This document shows, piece after piece, positions 19,053 through 29,271 of a stretch of DNA of 64,000 nucleotides. The stretch lies in NCBI RefSeq assembly GCF_008711155.1, contig NZ_VUYQ01000006.1, positions 248,001 through 312,000 of the forward strand, in the 5' to 3' direction. Within the stretch, counting starts at the first letter, position 1; the number at the start of each line of letters is the position of its first letter. The notes under the pieces were generated by a model that was not told the DNA's origin, searched no databases, and saw nothing but the letters and a program-made list of their open reading frames with translations. The DNA is from Dechloromonas sp. CZR5 (lineage in GTDB: Bacteria; Pseudomonadota; Gammaproteobacteria; Burkholderiales; Rhodocyclaceae). Both the position numbers and the translations under genes were made by a program.

Positions 19053-19110
19053 GACCCGAAAAGCGCGATTGCCCGTGCCGGGCGGCCCCGCGACAACCCT
19101 GCCGGGCTTG

Positions 19111-21435
19111 TCAGATCTCGGAAAGGAAAGTCCTGGCCAAAGGATGGCCGGTCGCTTTCCGACCGATCCGGAGCCATCGCAAGAGCACGGAATGCAGCAC
19201 CCGAGCCTGAATCGGCTTCGGGATGAAATCGTTCATGCCGGCGTCGAAGCAACGCTGCCGGTCACCCTCGAAGGCATTGGCGGTCACCGCGATGACGGGA
19301 AGTCCCGCCCTGTCCGGCATGGTCCGTATCAGACGGGTAGCCTGCATGCCGTCCATATACGGCATCTGAACATCCATCAGGACCGCCGCGTAGTCACGCT
19401 CGCGAACAGCCCGCACCGCCTCGAGGCCGTTCTCCGCCATATCGACCTGCAGACCGGTGCCTGCCAGCATCGCCAGTGCCACCTCCCGGTTGACCTGGTC
19501 GTCGTCGACCAGCAGCAAGCGCTTGCCGGCAAAGTGCCAGGCAATATCGTCCAGCGGCAATTCAACCGGTGCCGGAAGCGCGGCACACGGCACGCCGGCC
19601 CTCGCCAGCTTGACGACAAACCAGAAGGTGCTGCCCGTTCCGGGAGTGCTGGTCACCCCGACCTCGCCCCCCATCAATCCGACCAGTTCGCGCGTAATGG
19701 CCAGGCCGAGTCCGGTACCGCCGTAACGGCGGGTGCTTGAGCCATCGGCCTGGCAGAAAGAGTCGAAGATGCTGTAGAGGTATTCCGGGGCAATGCCGAT
19801 CCCGGTGTCGCGCACTTCAAAACGCAGCTGACAGAACGATTCGGAATCTTCGATGACCGACGCGCTCAACGTGACGCTGCCGCGCTCGGTAAACTTGACG
19901 GCATTCGAAGCGTAATTGAGCAAAGCCTGGCTCAGGCGAACCGGGTCGCCAAGCAAATCGGACGGCAACGCAACGGCCTCGACCCGGAAGCTGAGGCCTT
20001 TGCCAGCCGCGCGGTTCTCGACGGCCGCGGCAACGCCGGCCAAGAGGCTGTCGATGGAGACAGGCACCGACTCCAGTTCCAGCTTCCCGGACTCGAGCTT
20101 TGAAAAATCCAGAATCTCGTCGATCAAGCCGACCAACCGGTGTCCCGCCGCATCGATATGCTCGACCTGTTCGCGGGCGTCGCCGGTCAGCCCCCTTTGC
20201 TTGAGCAGGAAGGACATCCCGACGATGGCGTTCAACGGAGTCAGGATTTCATGGCTGACATTGGCCAGGAGTTCGGATTTCATTCGGCCGAGCCGGGCAG
20301 CCGAATCCCTGGCCACCTCCAGTTGATCGGCCAGCGCCTGTTCGTCGCTGACATCTCGCGTCAGCAGGGCAAAGCGGCGCCCGCCATCGGCCGGTTCGAT
20401 TTCGAGGGACGACAGTTGCAGCGGGAAAACACGCCCATCGACTCGCCGCCCGGTGAAGCGCAAACGCTGGATATCCTGCTCGCCAATCAGCCAGCACAAC
20501 GACTCCATGCATTTGGCGCCGTCCCGCTCGTTCATCAGAAAATTGGCAAAATTGCGCCCCCCCGGATCGCCCGCAATGCCGAACATGCTTGCGGCATTGT
20601 GATCCATGGACAGCACGAAGCCTTCCTCATCGACTACCGTCACCCCGAGTTCGGTTGCCTGCAGGAGCTTGTGGCTGCGCTCCTCGGCGCGCTCCCTGGC
20701 GACCAGATTGCTTATCCGGGCGCGCAACTCGACCGGAAAAACCGGCTTCGCCACGTAGTCGTCGATACCCAGGTGAAACAGTTCGACACGCCGCTGCGGC
20801 GTATCGAAAGCGGTCAGCGCGACAATCGGAATTTCACCTTTTGGCGCGGATTGCCGCCTGATCCGGTTGATCAGGCGCGATCCGGTCATGTGCCCGCCAA
20901 GCACGATGTCGGTCACCACCAGATCGTAATCCGCCCTCAGGAACGCAGGCCAGGCTTCATCGGCGGAAGCGAAGGCATCCACCTCCGCTCCCCATTCGCG
21001 TAGCTGCGCGGCAAGCGCCAGACGCTGCTCCGGTGCATCCTCGACATAGAGAATCCGGCAACGCAACGGCTGTTGCGCATCGAGAAAATGGCGCGAAAAG
21101 GCCACCAACTCATCCAGATCCTGCTTGCGAAAAATCTCCGTAATGCCCGCACGCTCGGCATCCATGGCCATTTCAGCGCTGGGGCTGCCGGTCAGCAGCA
21201 CGATCGGCGCTATCGGCACCAGGCCATCGCAGCGCAACTGCCGGCCAAGCGATACCCCGTCGGAGTCGCTCAACTGACCGGAGATCACCACGAAATCCGG
21301 CATTTGTGCGGCCGCCTCGGCAAGCGCCTCCATCCGGGTCGCCGACAACACGAAGTCGACACCACGGAATCGATTGAAGCTTTGCTGAAGTATCTCCCGG
21401 TACAAGGGAGAACTCTCGACGATCAGAACTCGCAC
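19111..21435 (-). CDS. Hybrid sensor histidine kinase with three receiver domains
   Basis: Cytoplasmic signalling protein (774 aa) with no membrane segment. Order: receiver 1 (1-115), receiver 2 (about 127-245, phospho-acceptor D176 in VVTDIV), PAS (about 255-365), HisKA with H395 in NVSHEIL, HATPase with N/G boxes (DTGIGI, GGTGLGL), and C-terminal receiver 3 (D688 in LMDVQMP). In receiver 1 the acceptor position reads Ser (VVISGQ), so it is probably not phosphorylated. No Hpt domain is present; phosphate must go to a separate protein or stay in cis. The gene is convergent with the cupin gene and lies between prfB and lysS. Input and output unknown. Confidence 0.92.
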   Translation of the reverse strand: MRVLIVESSPLYREILQQSFNRFRGVDFVLSATRMEALAEAAAQMPDFVVISGQLSDSDGVSLGRQLRCDGLVPIAPIVLLTGSPSAEMAMDAERAGITEIFRKQDLDELVAFSRHFLDAQQPLRCRILYVEDAPEQRLALAAQLREWGAEVDAFASADEAWPAFLRADYDLVVTDIVLGGHMTGSRLINRIRRQSAPKGEIPIVALTAFDTPQRRVELFHLGIDDYVAKPVFPVELRARISNLVARERAEERSHKLLQATELGVTVVDEEGFVLSMDHNAASMFGIAGDPGGRNFANFLMNERDGAKCMESLCWLIGEQDIQRLRFTGRRVDGRVFPLQLSSLEIEPADGGRRFALLTRDVSDEQALADQLEVARDSAARLGRMKSELLANVSHEILTPLNAIVGMSFLLKQRGLTGDAREQVEHIDAAGHRLVGLIDEILDFSKLESGKLELESVPVSIDSLLAGVAAAVENRAAGKGLSFRVEAVALPSDLLGDPVRLSQALLNYASNAVKFTERGSVTLSASVIEDSESFCQLRFEVRDTGIGIAPEYLYSIFDSFCQADGSSTRRYGGTGLGLAITRELVGLMGGEVGVTSTPGTGSTFWFVVKLARAGVPCAALPAPVELPLDDIAWHFAGKRLLLVDDDQVNREVALAMLAGTGLQVDMAENGLEAVRAVRERDYAAVLMDVQMPYMDGMQATRLIRTMPDRAGLPVIAVTANAFEGDRQRCFDAGMNDFIPKPIQARVLHSVLLRWLRIGRKATGHPLARTFLSEI

Positions 21436-21700
21436 AAAACACCTTTTCTGCCAATATCGTTAAGAATAATACCATCCCGCACAAAGTTTTACAGTGTTTC
21501 ATGCAGCCTGAATTTCGATCTTTTCATATGGTTGCTTTGGAAATCCCGCCGGACACCGTGGCGAGATGCCAACACTCACCAAAGCGGCTTCGCCCAGCAC
21601 GGCCACGCGCATCGCCGGCCTTGTCCTTAGGTAGCGAAATCGGCGAAAATTCAGGGTTTTAGCGGTAGCCCGCAGCAAACCCAATTTTCAAGGATTCCCC

Positions 21701-23209
21701 ATGTCCCAAACCGACAACGCCGAACAGCCCGTCCAGCAGGACGAGAACCACATCATCGCCGAGCGCCGTGCCAAGCTCGCCGAGTGGCGCAAGACGGGCC
21801 AGGCCTTCCCGAACGACTTCCAGCGCGAGAACACCGCCGCCAAGTTGCACGAAGGCTACGGTGAGAAATCCGCTGAAGAACTGGAAGGCCTGCCGGTCGA
21901 GGTCAAGGTCGGCGGCCGCATGATGCTCAAGCGCGTCATGGGCAAGGCTTCCTTCGCCGCGCTGCAGGACGTCTCCGGCCGTATCCAGGTTTACGTCGCC
22001 CGCGACAAGGTCGGCGAAGACGTCTATGCCGCCTTCAAGGGCTGGGACCTCGGCGACATTCTCGGCGTCGTCGGCACGCTGATGAAGACCCGCACCGGTG
22101 AACTGACCATCCAGGCCACCGAAATCCGCCTGCTGACCAAGTCGATCCGCCCGCTACCCGACAAGTTCCACGGCCTGTCCGACCAGGAACTGAAATATCG
22201 TCAGCGTTATGTCGACCTGATCATGAACGAGGAAACGCGCTTCACCTTCCGCGCCCGCTCGGCCATCGTCCAGTCGATCCGCAACTACATGACCGGCCAC
22301 GGCTTCATGGAAGTCGAGACGCCGATGATGCATCCGATCCCCGGCGGCGCCTCGGCCAAGCCCTTCGTCACGCACCACAACGCGCTCGACATGCAGCAGT
22401 TCCTGCGCATCGCCCCCGAGCTGTACCTGAAGCGTCTGGTGGTCGGCGGTTTCGAGAAGGTTTTCGAAATCAACCGCAACTTCCGTAACGAAGGCCTGAG
22501 CCCGCGCCACAACCCCGAATTCACGATGATGGAGTTCTATGAGGCGTACGCGAACTACCACACGCTGATGGACTTCACCGAAGGCCTGCTCCGCCATGCC
22601 GCGCGCGAAGCGCTGGGCAAGGAGGTCTTCATCTATCAGGGTCGCGAACTCGACCTGTCCAAGCCCTTCCACCGCCTGACCATCAATCAGGCCATCCAGC
22701 GCCAGCATCCGGAATTCTCCGATGCCGAACTGGCCGATACCGACTTCCTCAAGGCCAAGATCAAGCACTTCGGCGAGCCGGTCAAGCCGGGCGGCCTAGG
22801 CAGCCTGCAACTGCAGTTGTTCGAAGCCTGCGCCGAAGCCCAGTGCTGGGAGCCGACCTTCATCATCGATTACCCGGTCGAAGTCAGCCCGCTGGCCCGC
22901 GCTTCCGACAGCAACCCGGAAATCACCGAACGTTTCGAGCTGTTCATCGTCGGCCGCGAAATCGCCAACGGCTTCTCCGAGCTGAACGACGCCGAAGACC
23001 AGGCCGCCCGCTTCATGGATCAGGCCAAGGCCAAGGATGCCGGCGACGAGGAGGCGATGTATTACGACGCCGATTTCATCCGCGCGCTGGAATACGGGCT
23101 GCCGCCGACCGGTGGCTGCGGCATCGGCATCGATCGCCTGATCATGTTGCTGACCGACAGCCCGGCGATTCGCGATGTGATTCTTTTCCCCTCCATGCGC
23201 CCCGAATGA
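21701..23209 (+). CDS. lysS: Lysyl-tRNA synthetase, class II
   Basis: Charges tRNA-Lys with lysine (502 aa). An N-terminal OB-fold anticodon-binding domain ([15 protein letters not shown]...) precedes the class II catalytic core: motif 2 in [20 protein letters not shown] and motif 3 in [16 protein letters not shown]. The ATG at 21701 follows AAGGA at a suitable distance. The 265 bases upstream contain nothing I can assign. A long hairpin follows the stop codon. Confidence 0.97.
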   Translation: MSQTDNAEQPVQQDENHIIAERRAKLAEWRKTGQAFPNDFQRENTAAKLHEGYGEKSAEELEGLPVEVKVGGRMMLKRVMGKASFAALQDVSGRIQVYVARDKVGEDVYAAFKGWDLGDILGVVGTLMKTRTGELTIQATEIRLLTKSIRPLPDKFHGLSDQELKYRQRYVDLIMNEETRFTFRARSAIVQSIRNYMTGHGFMEVETPMMHPIPGGASAKPFVTHHNALDMQQFLRIAPELYLKRLVVGGFEKVFEINRNFRNEGLSPRHNPEFTMMEFYEAYANYHTLMDFTEGLLRHAAREALGKEVFIYQGRELDLSKPFHRLTINQAIQRQHPEFSDAELADTDFLKAKIKHFGEPVKPGGLGSLQLQLFEACAEAQCWEPTFIIDYPVEVSPLARASDSNPEITERFELFIVGREIANGFSELNDAEDQAARFMDQAKAKDAGDEEAMYYDADFIRALEYGLPPTGGCGIGIDRLIMLLTDSPAIRDVILFPSMRPE

Positions 23210-23232
23210 TGCGCGGCTGCGCTTGCCAACTC

Positions 23233-23283
23233 GGCGTTGCCGGTAGCCTTGCATAGCGCTGCTATGCGGCGGCTGCCGGCGCC
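23233..23283. repeat. Long imperfect palindrome downstream of lysS
   Basis: Nested hairpin: inner stem GCATAGC/GCTATGC (23251-23257, 23261-23267, 3-base loop), outer stem GCCGGTAGCC/GGCTGCCGGC (23239-23248, 23271-23280) pairing with one G-U wobble, and an extra GGC/GCC clamp. There is no T-run, so it is not a typical intrinsic terminator; it resembles a REP-type dispersed element or a processing/stability signal. Confidence 0.6.
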
Positions 23284-23326
23284 TTGATTTGGCGGCGCTC
23301 GCTCACGCATCGGTTGAAATCCGAGC

Positions 23327-23824
23327 ATGCAAATCCGCCAACTGCAGATCGCCCATGACGCCCTGCAGGATCGCCTGATCCTGCGGGTATCGACGCAGGC
23401 GGACGAGGAGTTCCGGGTCTGGCTGACCCGGCGCTTCCTGCGCGAATTGTGGCCGCACCTGACCAAGCTGCTGGCGCAGCCGCAAAACAGCATCCAGCTC
23501 GTTCCAGGCGCCGAGGCCATGCCGACACCGCCCAGTTTCGAACAGCCGTTCCTTGATGACAAGGCAACCTACCCGCTCGGCTCCAATCCTCTGCTGACCA
23601 GCGAAATCAAGGTCGATACCCTGGCTGACGGCAGTTTCCACCTGACTTTCCGTGAAGGCCGCGAGCGCAGCTTCGATCTCGGCCTGACGCCCGACCTGCT
23701 GCAGGCGCTGTGCGCCATGCTGAGGGCGGCTGCCGACCAGGCCCAATGGAGCCTCGATATGGCTTACGCCACGCCCGCCGCGACCCAGGCCTCCGCAGGC
23801 AAAATCGCGCCCCACCTCCATTAA
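23327..23824 (+). CDS. Conserved hypothetical protein
   Basis: A 165-aa soluble protein with no signal or membrane segment. It begins MQIRQLQIAHDALQDRL, followed by EEFRVWLTRRFLRELWP, and a central DGSFHLTFREGRERSF region; I recognise no domain. Its stop lies three bases before the GTG of mnmC, so both are probably translated from one message. Function unknown. Confidence 0.7.
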   Translation: MQIRQLQIAHDALQDRLILRVSTQADEEFRVWLTRRFLRELWPHLTKLLAQPQNSIQLVPGAEAMPTPPSFEQPFLDDKATYPLGSNPLLTSEIKVDTLADGSFHLTFREGRERSFDLGLTPDLLQALCAMLRAAADQAQWSLDMAYATPAATQASAGKIAPHLH

Positions 23825-23827
23825 GCG

Positions 23828-25738
23828 GTGGACAAGCTGCAGCCGGCCCGTCTCGCACTCACCCCGGACGGCATTCCCATTTCCGCGGCCGGCGGCCCCC
23901 TGCCACCGGCGGCCTATGGCAATCCGGCGCTGGCACGCCACGTGTTCATGGGCGGCAACGACCTGCCCGGACGCTGGCAAGACCGGGACCGTTTCGTCGT
24001 TCTCGCAACCGGCTTCGGTCTTGGCCTCAATTTCCTGAGCACCTGGCAAGCCTGGCGCAATGATCCTCTGCGTTGCCGGCGCCTGCATTTCGTCGCCATC
24101 GAAAGCCATCCCTTCACTGTCGCCGACCTCGCCTCCGCCCATGCCGCCTGGCCCGAGTTCGCCGCGCTGGCCCGCGCGCTGCAAGAACACTGGCCGCCGC
24201 TCACCCCCGGTATCCACCGCCTGCATCTCGACGCCGGCCAAGTCATCCTGACCCTGGTTTTCGGCGATACCGGCACACAACTGCGCGCGCTCGACGCTGC
24301 TGCGGATGCTTTCTACCTTGACGATCACCCGCCAGGCCAGCCTCCGGAACCCTGGACGCCGGCGCTGTGCCATACCCTCGCCCGTCTTGCCGCGCCCGGC
24401 GCCACACTAGCTTGCAGCAACGCCGATGAACAGCTTGGCGCAGCGCTGCGTAGCGCCGAATTTGACACCGAGACCCACCAGGGTGCCGCCGGCCAGGCAC
24501 CGATACTGACCGCCCGCTTCCGCTCGCGACGTCCGAACCGCCATGCGCCGCCCGCAGAACGCCGTGCCATCGTCATCGGCGCCGGGATTGCCGGCAGTAC
24601 CGCGGCCCATGCCTTGGCCGGCGCCGGTTGGCGCGTCACGGTATTCGAGCAGGCCGACGCCCCCGCTACCGGCGCATCCGCCAACCTGGCCGGCGTGCTG
24701 CGTCCGCTCCCGTCCGCCGACGACAACCGCCTGTCGCGCCTGACGAGGGCAGGCTACCAGGCTACCCGCGCCTTGCTGGAGCAGCTTCCGGCGGTACGCT
24801 GGGATGCCTGCGGCGTCCTGCATCTCGGCCGCGAACCGGTCCACGAAGCACAGCAACGGCGTGCCGTCGAACAGCTGGGCTGGCCGCCGGAGGTGCTGCA
24901 GTTCATCGACCGCGACGAGGTCAGCCGTCGCCTCGGCTGGCCGGTCGACACCGGCGGCTGGTGGTTTCCAAATGGTGGCTGGGTACGCCCTTCCAGCCTT
25001 TGCCAGGCTGCGTTGGCCGCCTTTCCGGAACGCATCGTGGTGCGCTACGGAACCGCCGTGGAACGACTGAACCGGGTATCCGCAGGCTGGCAGGCCCTGG
25101 CAGCCGATGGTACGGTCATCGCCGAGGCGCCTGTGCTGATCATGGCCAGCGGCCATGCCGCACCGCGTTTCGAGCAATTCGCGTGGCTGCCGCAGCGCGC
25201 CGCACGCGGGCAGGTCAGTCATCTGCCGGCCGGCGCCACTCCGGATTTGCCGCACGTGGTCTGCAAGCTGGGCTACGCCATGCCGGCCATCGACAGCCTG
25301 CGCCTGATCGGCGCCACCTTGCAATCCGGCGATCAGGACACCGCGCTGCGCACCATCGACCATCAGGAAAACCTTGCCCGGCTCAACCTTAGCCTGCCCG
25401 GTTTTGCCCAAGGCGTGGATCCATCCACCCTCAGCGGCCGCGTCGGATTCCGCCCGATGTCGCCGGACCGTCTGCCCATCGTCGGCCAGCTGCCCGACCC
25501 CGCGGCAACGACCCCGAATGCCCGCCTGCACAGCCTGCCGCGCCAGCCGGGGCTATGGTGCGTCCAGGGCTACGGCGCACGCGGCATCGTCTGGTCGGCA
25601 CTGATGGCCGACCTGCTTGTCTCCCGCCTGGAAGGCGAGCCGCTGCCCCTGGAAAACGACCTCGTGGACGCCGTCGATCCCGGCCGCTTCCTCCTGGCAC
25701 CCCGGCGTCGCGCGATACCCTCCGGCGACAATGCGTAA
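23828..25738 (+). CDS. mnmC: Bifunctional tRNA wobble-uridine modification enzyme MnmC
   Basis: Completes mnm5s2U at position 34 of tRNAs (636 aa). The N-terminal MnmD half is a SAM methyltransferase ([13 protein letters not shown] near 58-70, catalytic-region [11 protein letters not shown] near 157-167); the C-terminal MnmC1 half is an FAD oxidoreductase of the DAO family ([16 protein letters not shown], about 247-262). The substrate comes from MnmE/MnmG elsewhere. The start is GTG (23828). The usual D-G in the DxFxxDGF motif of the methyltransferase reads DDH here, a mild departure. Confidence 0.92.
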   Translation: MDKLQPARLALTPDGIPISAAGGPLPPAAYGNPALARHVFMGGNDLPGRWQDRDRFVVLATGFGLGLNFLSTWQAWRNDPLRCRRLHFVAIESHPFTVADLASAHAAWPEFAALARALQEHWPPLTPGIHRLHLDAGQVILTLVFGDTGTQLRALDAAADAFYLDDHPPGQPPEPWTPALCHTLARLAAPGATLACSNADEQLGAALRSAEFDTETHQGAAGQAPILTARFRSRRPNRHAPPAERRAIVIGAGIAGSTAAHALAGAGWRVTVFEQADAPATGASANLAGVLRPLPSADDNRLSRLTRAGYQATRALLEQLPAVRWDACGVLHLGREPVHEAQQRRAVEQLGWPPEVLQFIDRDEVSRRLGWPVDTGGWWFPNGGWVRPSSLCQAALAAFPERIVVRYGTAVERLNRVSAGWQALAADGTVIAEAPVLIMASGHAAPRFEQFAWLPQRAARGQVSHLPAGATPDLPHVVCKLGYAMPAIDSLRLIGATLQSGDQDTALRTIDHQENLARLNLSLPGFAQGVDPSTLSGRVGFRPMSPDRLPIVGQLPDPAATTPNARLHSLPRQPGLWCVQGYGARGIVWSALMADLLVSRLEGEPLPLENDLVDAVDPGRFLLAPRRRAIPSGDNA

Positions 25739-25825
25739 GCACTTGTAAGGGTTTGTTTCGGGCGTCGTCGTCCTCCATCGAGCCGCGTTATTCGGTTTAA
25801 CCAAGCCCCACGACGAGGACAACCG

Positions 25826-26554
25826 ATGAAACCCAGCACTCACACCACCCACCCGATGGTCATTGTTGCGGCAACCGCCGCCACCATCGCCAGCCTTGCC
25901 GCCACCGCCCATTACGCCGGGCTGCTGCCCCGAACGTCAGCCGAGCCGGTGTCGCCATCCGCACTGGTTGCTGCGCCGGCCCAGACCGCCGCGCCGATGC
26001 AGGCGACAGCCCCGGAAACGAAGCCGGCACAGCGCCCCTATTCCGCCGTGACGCCGAAACCGCGCCAGAGAGCCGAGGATGTACCGCCCGTCGCGCTGAC
26101 CGGCGCCCCCGCCCGGAATGCCGGCGACTGGCGCCGCGTCAGTGAGCGGACCACGACCGCCTACCCCGCCCCCAACGACGTCGGCATCGACGTCATTCCC
26201 GCCCGCCCTTCGGCACCGGCATGCAGCGATTGCGGCATCGTCGAATCGGTGCGCGAAGTCAGCACGCCGGCGGACGGCAGCGGTCTTGGCGCCATCGCCG
26301 GCGGTGTCGTCGGCGGGCTGCTCGGCAAACAGGTCGGCAAGGGCAACGGCAGCAACGTAGCGGCCATCGTCGGCGCGCTGGGCGGCGCCTACGCCGGCAA
26401 CCAGGCGGAAAAGCACTACCGTGCCGAGAAGCATTACGAGATCACGCTGCGCCTGGACGACGGAACGACCCGGACCATCACGCAGGAAACGGCACCGCGC
26501 TGGCGGGGTGGCGAACGCATCCGTCTGAGCAACGGCAACCTCCTGCCGGTCTGA
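25826..26554 (+). CDS. Glycine-zipper 2TM-domain envelope protein
   Basis: Protein of 242 aa. A single N-terminal membrane segment (about 10-30) and a long Ala/Pro-rich linker precede a glycine-zipper double-helix region (GAIAGGVVGGLLGKQVGKG, then IVGALGGAYAGNQAEKH, about 155-192) related to SlyB/PcP and the rickettsial 17-kDa antigen family. Then comes a basic beta-strand C-terminus (ITLRLDDGTTRTI). There is no lipobox, unlike SlyB, so it is inner-membrane anchored or cleaved by signal peptidase I. GAGGA lies 6 bases before the ATG. It is probably monocistronic; a hairpin follows. Confidence 0.82.
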   Translation: MKPSTHTTHPMVIVAATAATIASLAATAHYAGLLPRTSAEPVSPSALVAAPAQTAAPMQATAPETKPAQRPYSAVTPKPRQRAEDVPPVALTGAPARNAGDWRRVSERTTTAYPAPNDVGIDVIPARPSAPACSDCGIVESVREVSTPADGSGLGAIAGGVVGGLLGKQVGKGNGSNVAAIVGALGGAYAGNQAEKHYRAEKHYEITLRLDDGTTRTITQETAPRWRGGERIRLSNGNLLPV

Positions 26555-26577
26555 ACCCCCGCGTCCGATGATCGAAC

Positions 26578-26612
26578 ATCAGGGCCACCGCCCACAAAGC
26601 GGTGGCCCTGAT
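26578..26612 (+). terminator. Perfect 14-bp hairpin between the glycine-zipper gene and metY
   Basis: ATCAGGGCCACCGC (26578-26591) pairs fully with 26599-26612 around a 7-base loop. Only a broken T-run follows, so it may be a weak terminator or a leader structure for metY, which starts 47 bases downstream. Confidence 0.6.
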
Positions 26613-26658
26613 ACACTTTGCGTTTTCACTCCACCAAACAAAAGAGAGAGACGCACGC

Positions 26659-27930
26659 ATGAAGATCGAAACCATTGCCGTCCACGGCGGCTACTCGCCG
26701 GACCCGACCACCAAGGCCGTCGCCGTCCCGATCTACCAGACAACCTCCTACGCTTTCGACAGCACCCAGCACGGTGCCGACCTGTTCGACCTGAAAGTCG
26801 CGGGCAACATCTACACGCGCATCATGAACCCGACGCAGGACGTGCTGGAAAAGCGCGTCGCCGAAATGGAAGGCGGCATTGCCGCGCTGTGCATGGCTTC
26901 CGGCATGGCCGCCATCACCGCCGCGATCCAGACCATTGCCGAAGCCGGCGACAACATCGTCACTTCCAGCACCCTGTACGGCGGCACCTACAACCTGTTC
27001 GCCCACACCCTGCCGCAGTACGGCATCGAGGTGCGCTTCGCCGACTACCGCGATCCGCAGGCTTTCGAGAAGCTGATCGACGGCAAGACCAAGGCTGTGT
27101 TCTGCGAATCCGTCGGCAACCCGCTCGGCAACGTCACCGACTTCGAAAAGCTGGCCGAGGTCGCCCACAAGCACGGCGTACCGGTCATCGTCGACAACAC
27201 CGTGCCGTCGCCCTATCTGTGCCGCCCCTTCGAGCACGGCGCCGACATCGTCGTCCATGCGCTGACCAAGTACCTCGGCGGCCACGGCAACTCCATCGGC
27301 GGCATCATCGTCGATAGCGGCAAGTTCCCATGGGCCGAGCACAAGCAGAAGTTCAAGCGCCTCAACGAGCCGGACGTTTCCTACCACGGCGTCGTCTACA
27401 CCGAAGCCCTCGGTCCGGCCGCCTACATCGGCCGCGCCCGCGTGGTACCGCTGCGCAACATGGGTGCCGCCATCTCGCCGTTCAACGCCTTCCTGATCCT
27501 GCAAGGCATCGAAACCCTCGCCCTGCGCATGGACCGCATCTGTGCCAACTCGATCAAGATCGCCCGTTTCCTCAAGGATCATCCGAAGGTCAGCTGGGTC
27601 AACTATGCCGGCCTGGAAGATCACAAGGACCACGCGCTGGTACAGAAGTACATGGGCGGCCGCGCTTCCGGCATCCTCAACTTCGGCGTCAAAGGTGGCC
27701 GCGACGGCGGCGGCAAGTTCCAGGATGCGCTGAAGCTGGTCACCCGCCTGGTCAACATCGGCGACTGCAAGACCCTGGCCTGCCATCCGGCTTCGACCAC
27801 GCACCGCCAGCTGTCGCCGGAAGAACTGGCCAAGGCCGGCGTGTCGGAAGACATGATCCGTCTGTCGGTTGGCATCGAACACGTCGACGACCTGATCGCC
27901 GACCTGGATCAGGCACTCAACGCCGCCTGA
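26659..27930 (+). CDS. metY: O-acetylhomoserine sulfhydrylase / aminocarboxypropyltransferase
   Basis: PLP enzyme (423 aa) that makes homocysteine from O-acetylhomoserine and sulfide. The N-terminus ETIAVHGGYSPDP and TTSYAF, the phosphate-binding GNIYTRIMNPT, the PLP-lysine segment HALTKYLGGHG and the C-terminal CHPASTTHRQ are all typical of the Cys/Met-metabolism family, MetY branch. The ATG at 26659 follows a GA-rich site (AAGAGAGAG). It has its own strong terminator. No SAM riboswitch is seen upstream. MetZ is the alternative, but length and motifs favour MetY. Confidence 0.92.
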   Translation: MKIETIAVHGGYSPDPTTKAVAVPIYQTTSYAFDSTQHGADLFDLKVAGNIYTRIMNPTQDVLEKRVAEMEGGIAALCMASGMAAITAAIQTIAEAGDNIVTSSTLYGGTYNLFAHTLPQYGIEVRFADYRDPQAFEKLIDGKTKAVFCESVGNPLGNVTDFEKLAEVAHKHGVPVIVDNTVPSPYLCRPFEHGADIVVHALTKYLGGHGNSIGGIIVDSGKFPWAEHKQKFKRLNEPDVSYHGVVYTEALGPAAYIGRARVVPLRNMGAAISPFNAFLILQGIETLALRMDRICANSIKIARFLKDHPKVSWVNYAGLEDHKDHALVQKYMGGRASGILNFGVKGGRDGGGKFQDALKLVTRLVNIGDCKTLACHPASTTHRQLSPEELAKAGVSEDMIRLSVGIEHVDDLIADLDQALNAA

Positions 27931-27972
27931 CAACGGACCTTCCGCCCGGCAGGCACCGCGGGCACATGACCG

Positions 27973-28004
27973 AAATGCCGATCACGGTGGTGATCGGCAT
28001 TTTT
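27973..28004 (+). terminator. Rho-independent terminator of metY
   Basis: A 13-bp perfect stem (AAATGCCGATCAC, 27973-27985, with 27990-28002), loop GGTG, ending in a run of five T. Confidence 0.9.
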
Positions 28005-28045
28005 CATGCTGCTGGCGCGGCCTCGGAACGCCCCCTACGCTTCAC

Positions 28046-28585
28046 ATGACAGATACGCGACAACCTTTACCTCACCAGCCCCGGAATAGCCATGAATGGG
28101 TGCTCCGGCACATGACGCCATCGGACCTGCCGGCGGTGCTGAGCGTCCAGCAACGCTGCTATCCGCCATCCATGAACGAAACGGCCATCGCGATAAGCGA
28201 TCGCCTGGCGTGTGCGCCAGACTTTGCCTGGGTTGCGCTGCTGGATGAAACCCCCGCCGCCTATCTGATGACCTATCCATCGACCACGGGTAAGGTCACG
28301 CCGCTGGGTGGCGCCTTCGACATCCCGAAAAATCCGGATTGCCTGTATTTCCACGATCTGGCCGTATGCCCGACGGCGAGCGGAAAGGGGCTGGGTGCCG
28401 CACTGGTGCGCCATGCCCTGGCATCATCCCGGTGGCGCACGGCGGCGCTGGTCTGCGTTCAGGACGCCCGCAGGTTCTGGATGCAACAGGGATTCACCGA
28501 CATCGAAACGCTCGAGGCGCAGCAGGCTGCGCACCTGGCCACCTATCCCGGCACGGCCCGCTACATGCTCAGGCGCCTGGACTGA
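28046..28585 (+). CDS. GNAT-family N-acetyltransferase
   Basis: Predicted acyl-CoA-dependent acetyltransferase of 179 aa. The N-terminal strand WVLRHMTPSDLPAVLSVQ, the beta-4 LYFHDLAVCPTASGKGLGAALV (acetyl-CoA-binding Q/R-x-x-G-x-G/A equivalent reads SGKGLG) and the C-terminal QGFTDIETL segment fit the fold. Substrate unknown. It lies directly after the metY terminator and is convergent with lolA, stops 3 bases apart. Confidence 0.85.
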   Translation: MTDTRQPLPHQPRNSHEWVLRHMTPSDLPAVLSVQQRCYPPSMNETAIAISDRLACAPDFAWVALLDETPAAYLMTYPSTTGKVTPLGGAFDIPKNPDCLYFHDLAVCPTASGKGLGAALVRHALASSRWRTAALVCVQDARRFWMQQGFTDIETLEAQQAAHLATYPGTARYMLRRLD

Positions 28586-28588
28586 GGG

Positions 28589-29209
28589 TCACTCGCCGAC
28601 CACGTCGGCACCCGCCGGCGGCGTGAATCGGAAGGTCGAAGCCGGCAGCGCGGGGTTCTTCTCGAGCCGCGAGAAACGAACCAGGGTCGTCTGACCAAAG
28701 CTGTCGAGCAATTCCATGGCTTTCAGGTCGCTACCGGAAAAGCCGAGCCGCACCCGTTCGAAACCGCTGTCATTGGCCTTGGGCGTCGCCTCGACCCAGG
28801 TCATGCCATCGGATTCGCCGGCTTCCTTGAGCGTGAAATTCCTTTCCAGCTCGTTGCTGCCCGACAGCAAGGCCGCCGGCGAACCGCCAATCGCTTGCCC
28901 GGCCTTGCGCACCGTCACCTGCTGCAACTCGGGATCGTGGATCCAGATTTTCTCGCCATCACCCACCACCAGTTGAGGATAGGGTTTCTGGATTTCCCAA
29001 CGCAATTTGCCCGGTCGCGAAATGGCGACGATACCCGAGGACTGCTGCGGCTTGCGACCGCTTTTGGCGATCACTGCCTGGGCGAACTCGGCCCTCAGGG
29101 TTTTCGTGTTCCGGAGAAAATCGTGCAACTGATCGATCGCACCGGCCGTAGCCAGCCCCGGAGCAAGTGCAAGGATGGCGGCCGACAGGGTTCTTTGGAA
29201 AATATTCAT
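28589..29209 (-). CDS. lolA: Outer-membrane lipoprotein carrier protein LolA
   Basis: Periplasmic chaperone (206 aa) that ferries lipoproteins from the Lol ABC exporter to the outer membrane. A signal peptide (cleavage after ATAGA, about residue 22) precedes the conserved LRAEFAQ segment, SRPGKLRWEIQKPYPQLVVGDG and WIHDPELQQVTV strands of the open beta-barrel. It lies 62 bases after ftsK, as in many proteobacteria (ftsK-lolA). It partners with the LolD/permease at 4629-6546. Confidence 0.95.
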   Translation of the reverse strand: MNIFQRTLSAAILALAPGLATAGAIDQLHDFLRNTKTLRAEFAQAVIAKSGRKPQQSSGIVAISRPGKLRWEIQKPYPQLVVGDGEKIWIHDPELQQVTVRKAGQAIGGSPAALLSGSNELERNFTLKEAGESDGMTWVEATPKANDSGFERVRLGFSGSDLKAMELLDSFGQTTLVRFSRLEKNPALPASTFRFTPPAGADVVGE

Positions 29210-29271
29210 ATGCCTAGCTTAACGCGCCGCTTTCCGGCGCGCTGTTTCAGGGTGTAACGGTTTGCAGCCGC

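Noticed and set aside
19069-19085. Small GC hairpin between the cupin and histidine kinase genes as a terminator
   Set aside because: Stem of only five base pairs and no T-run on either strand.
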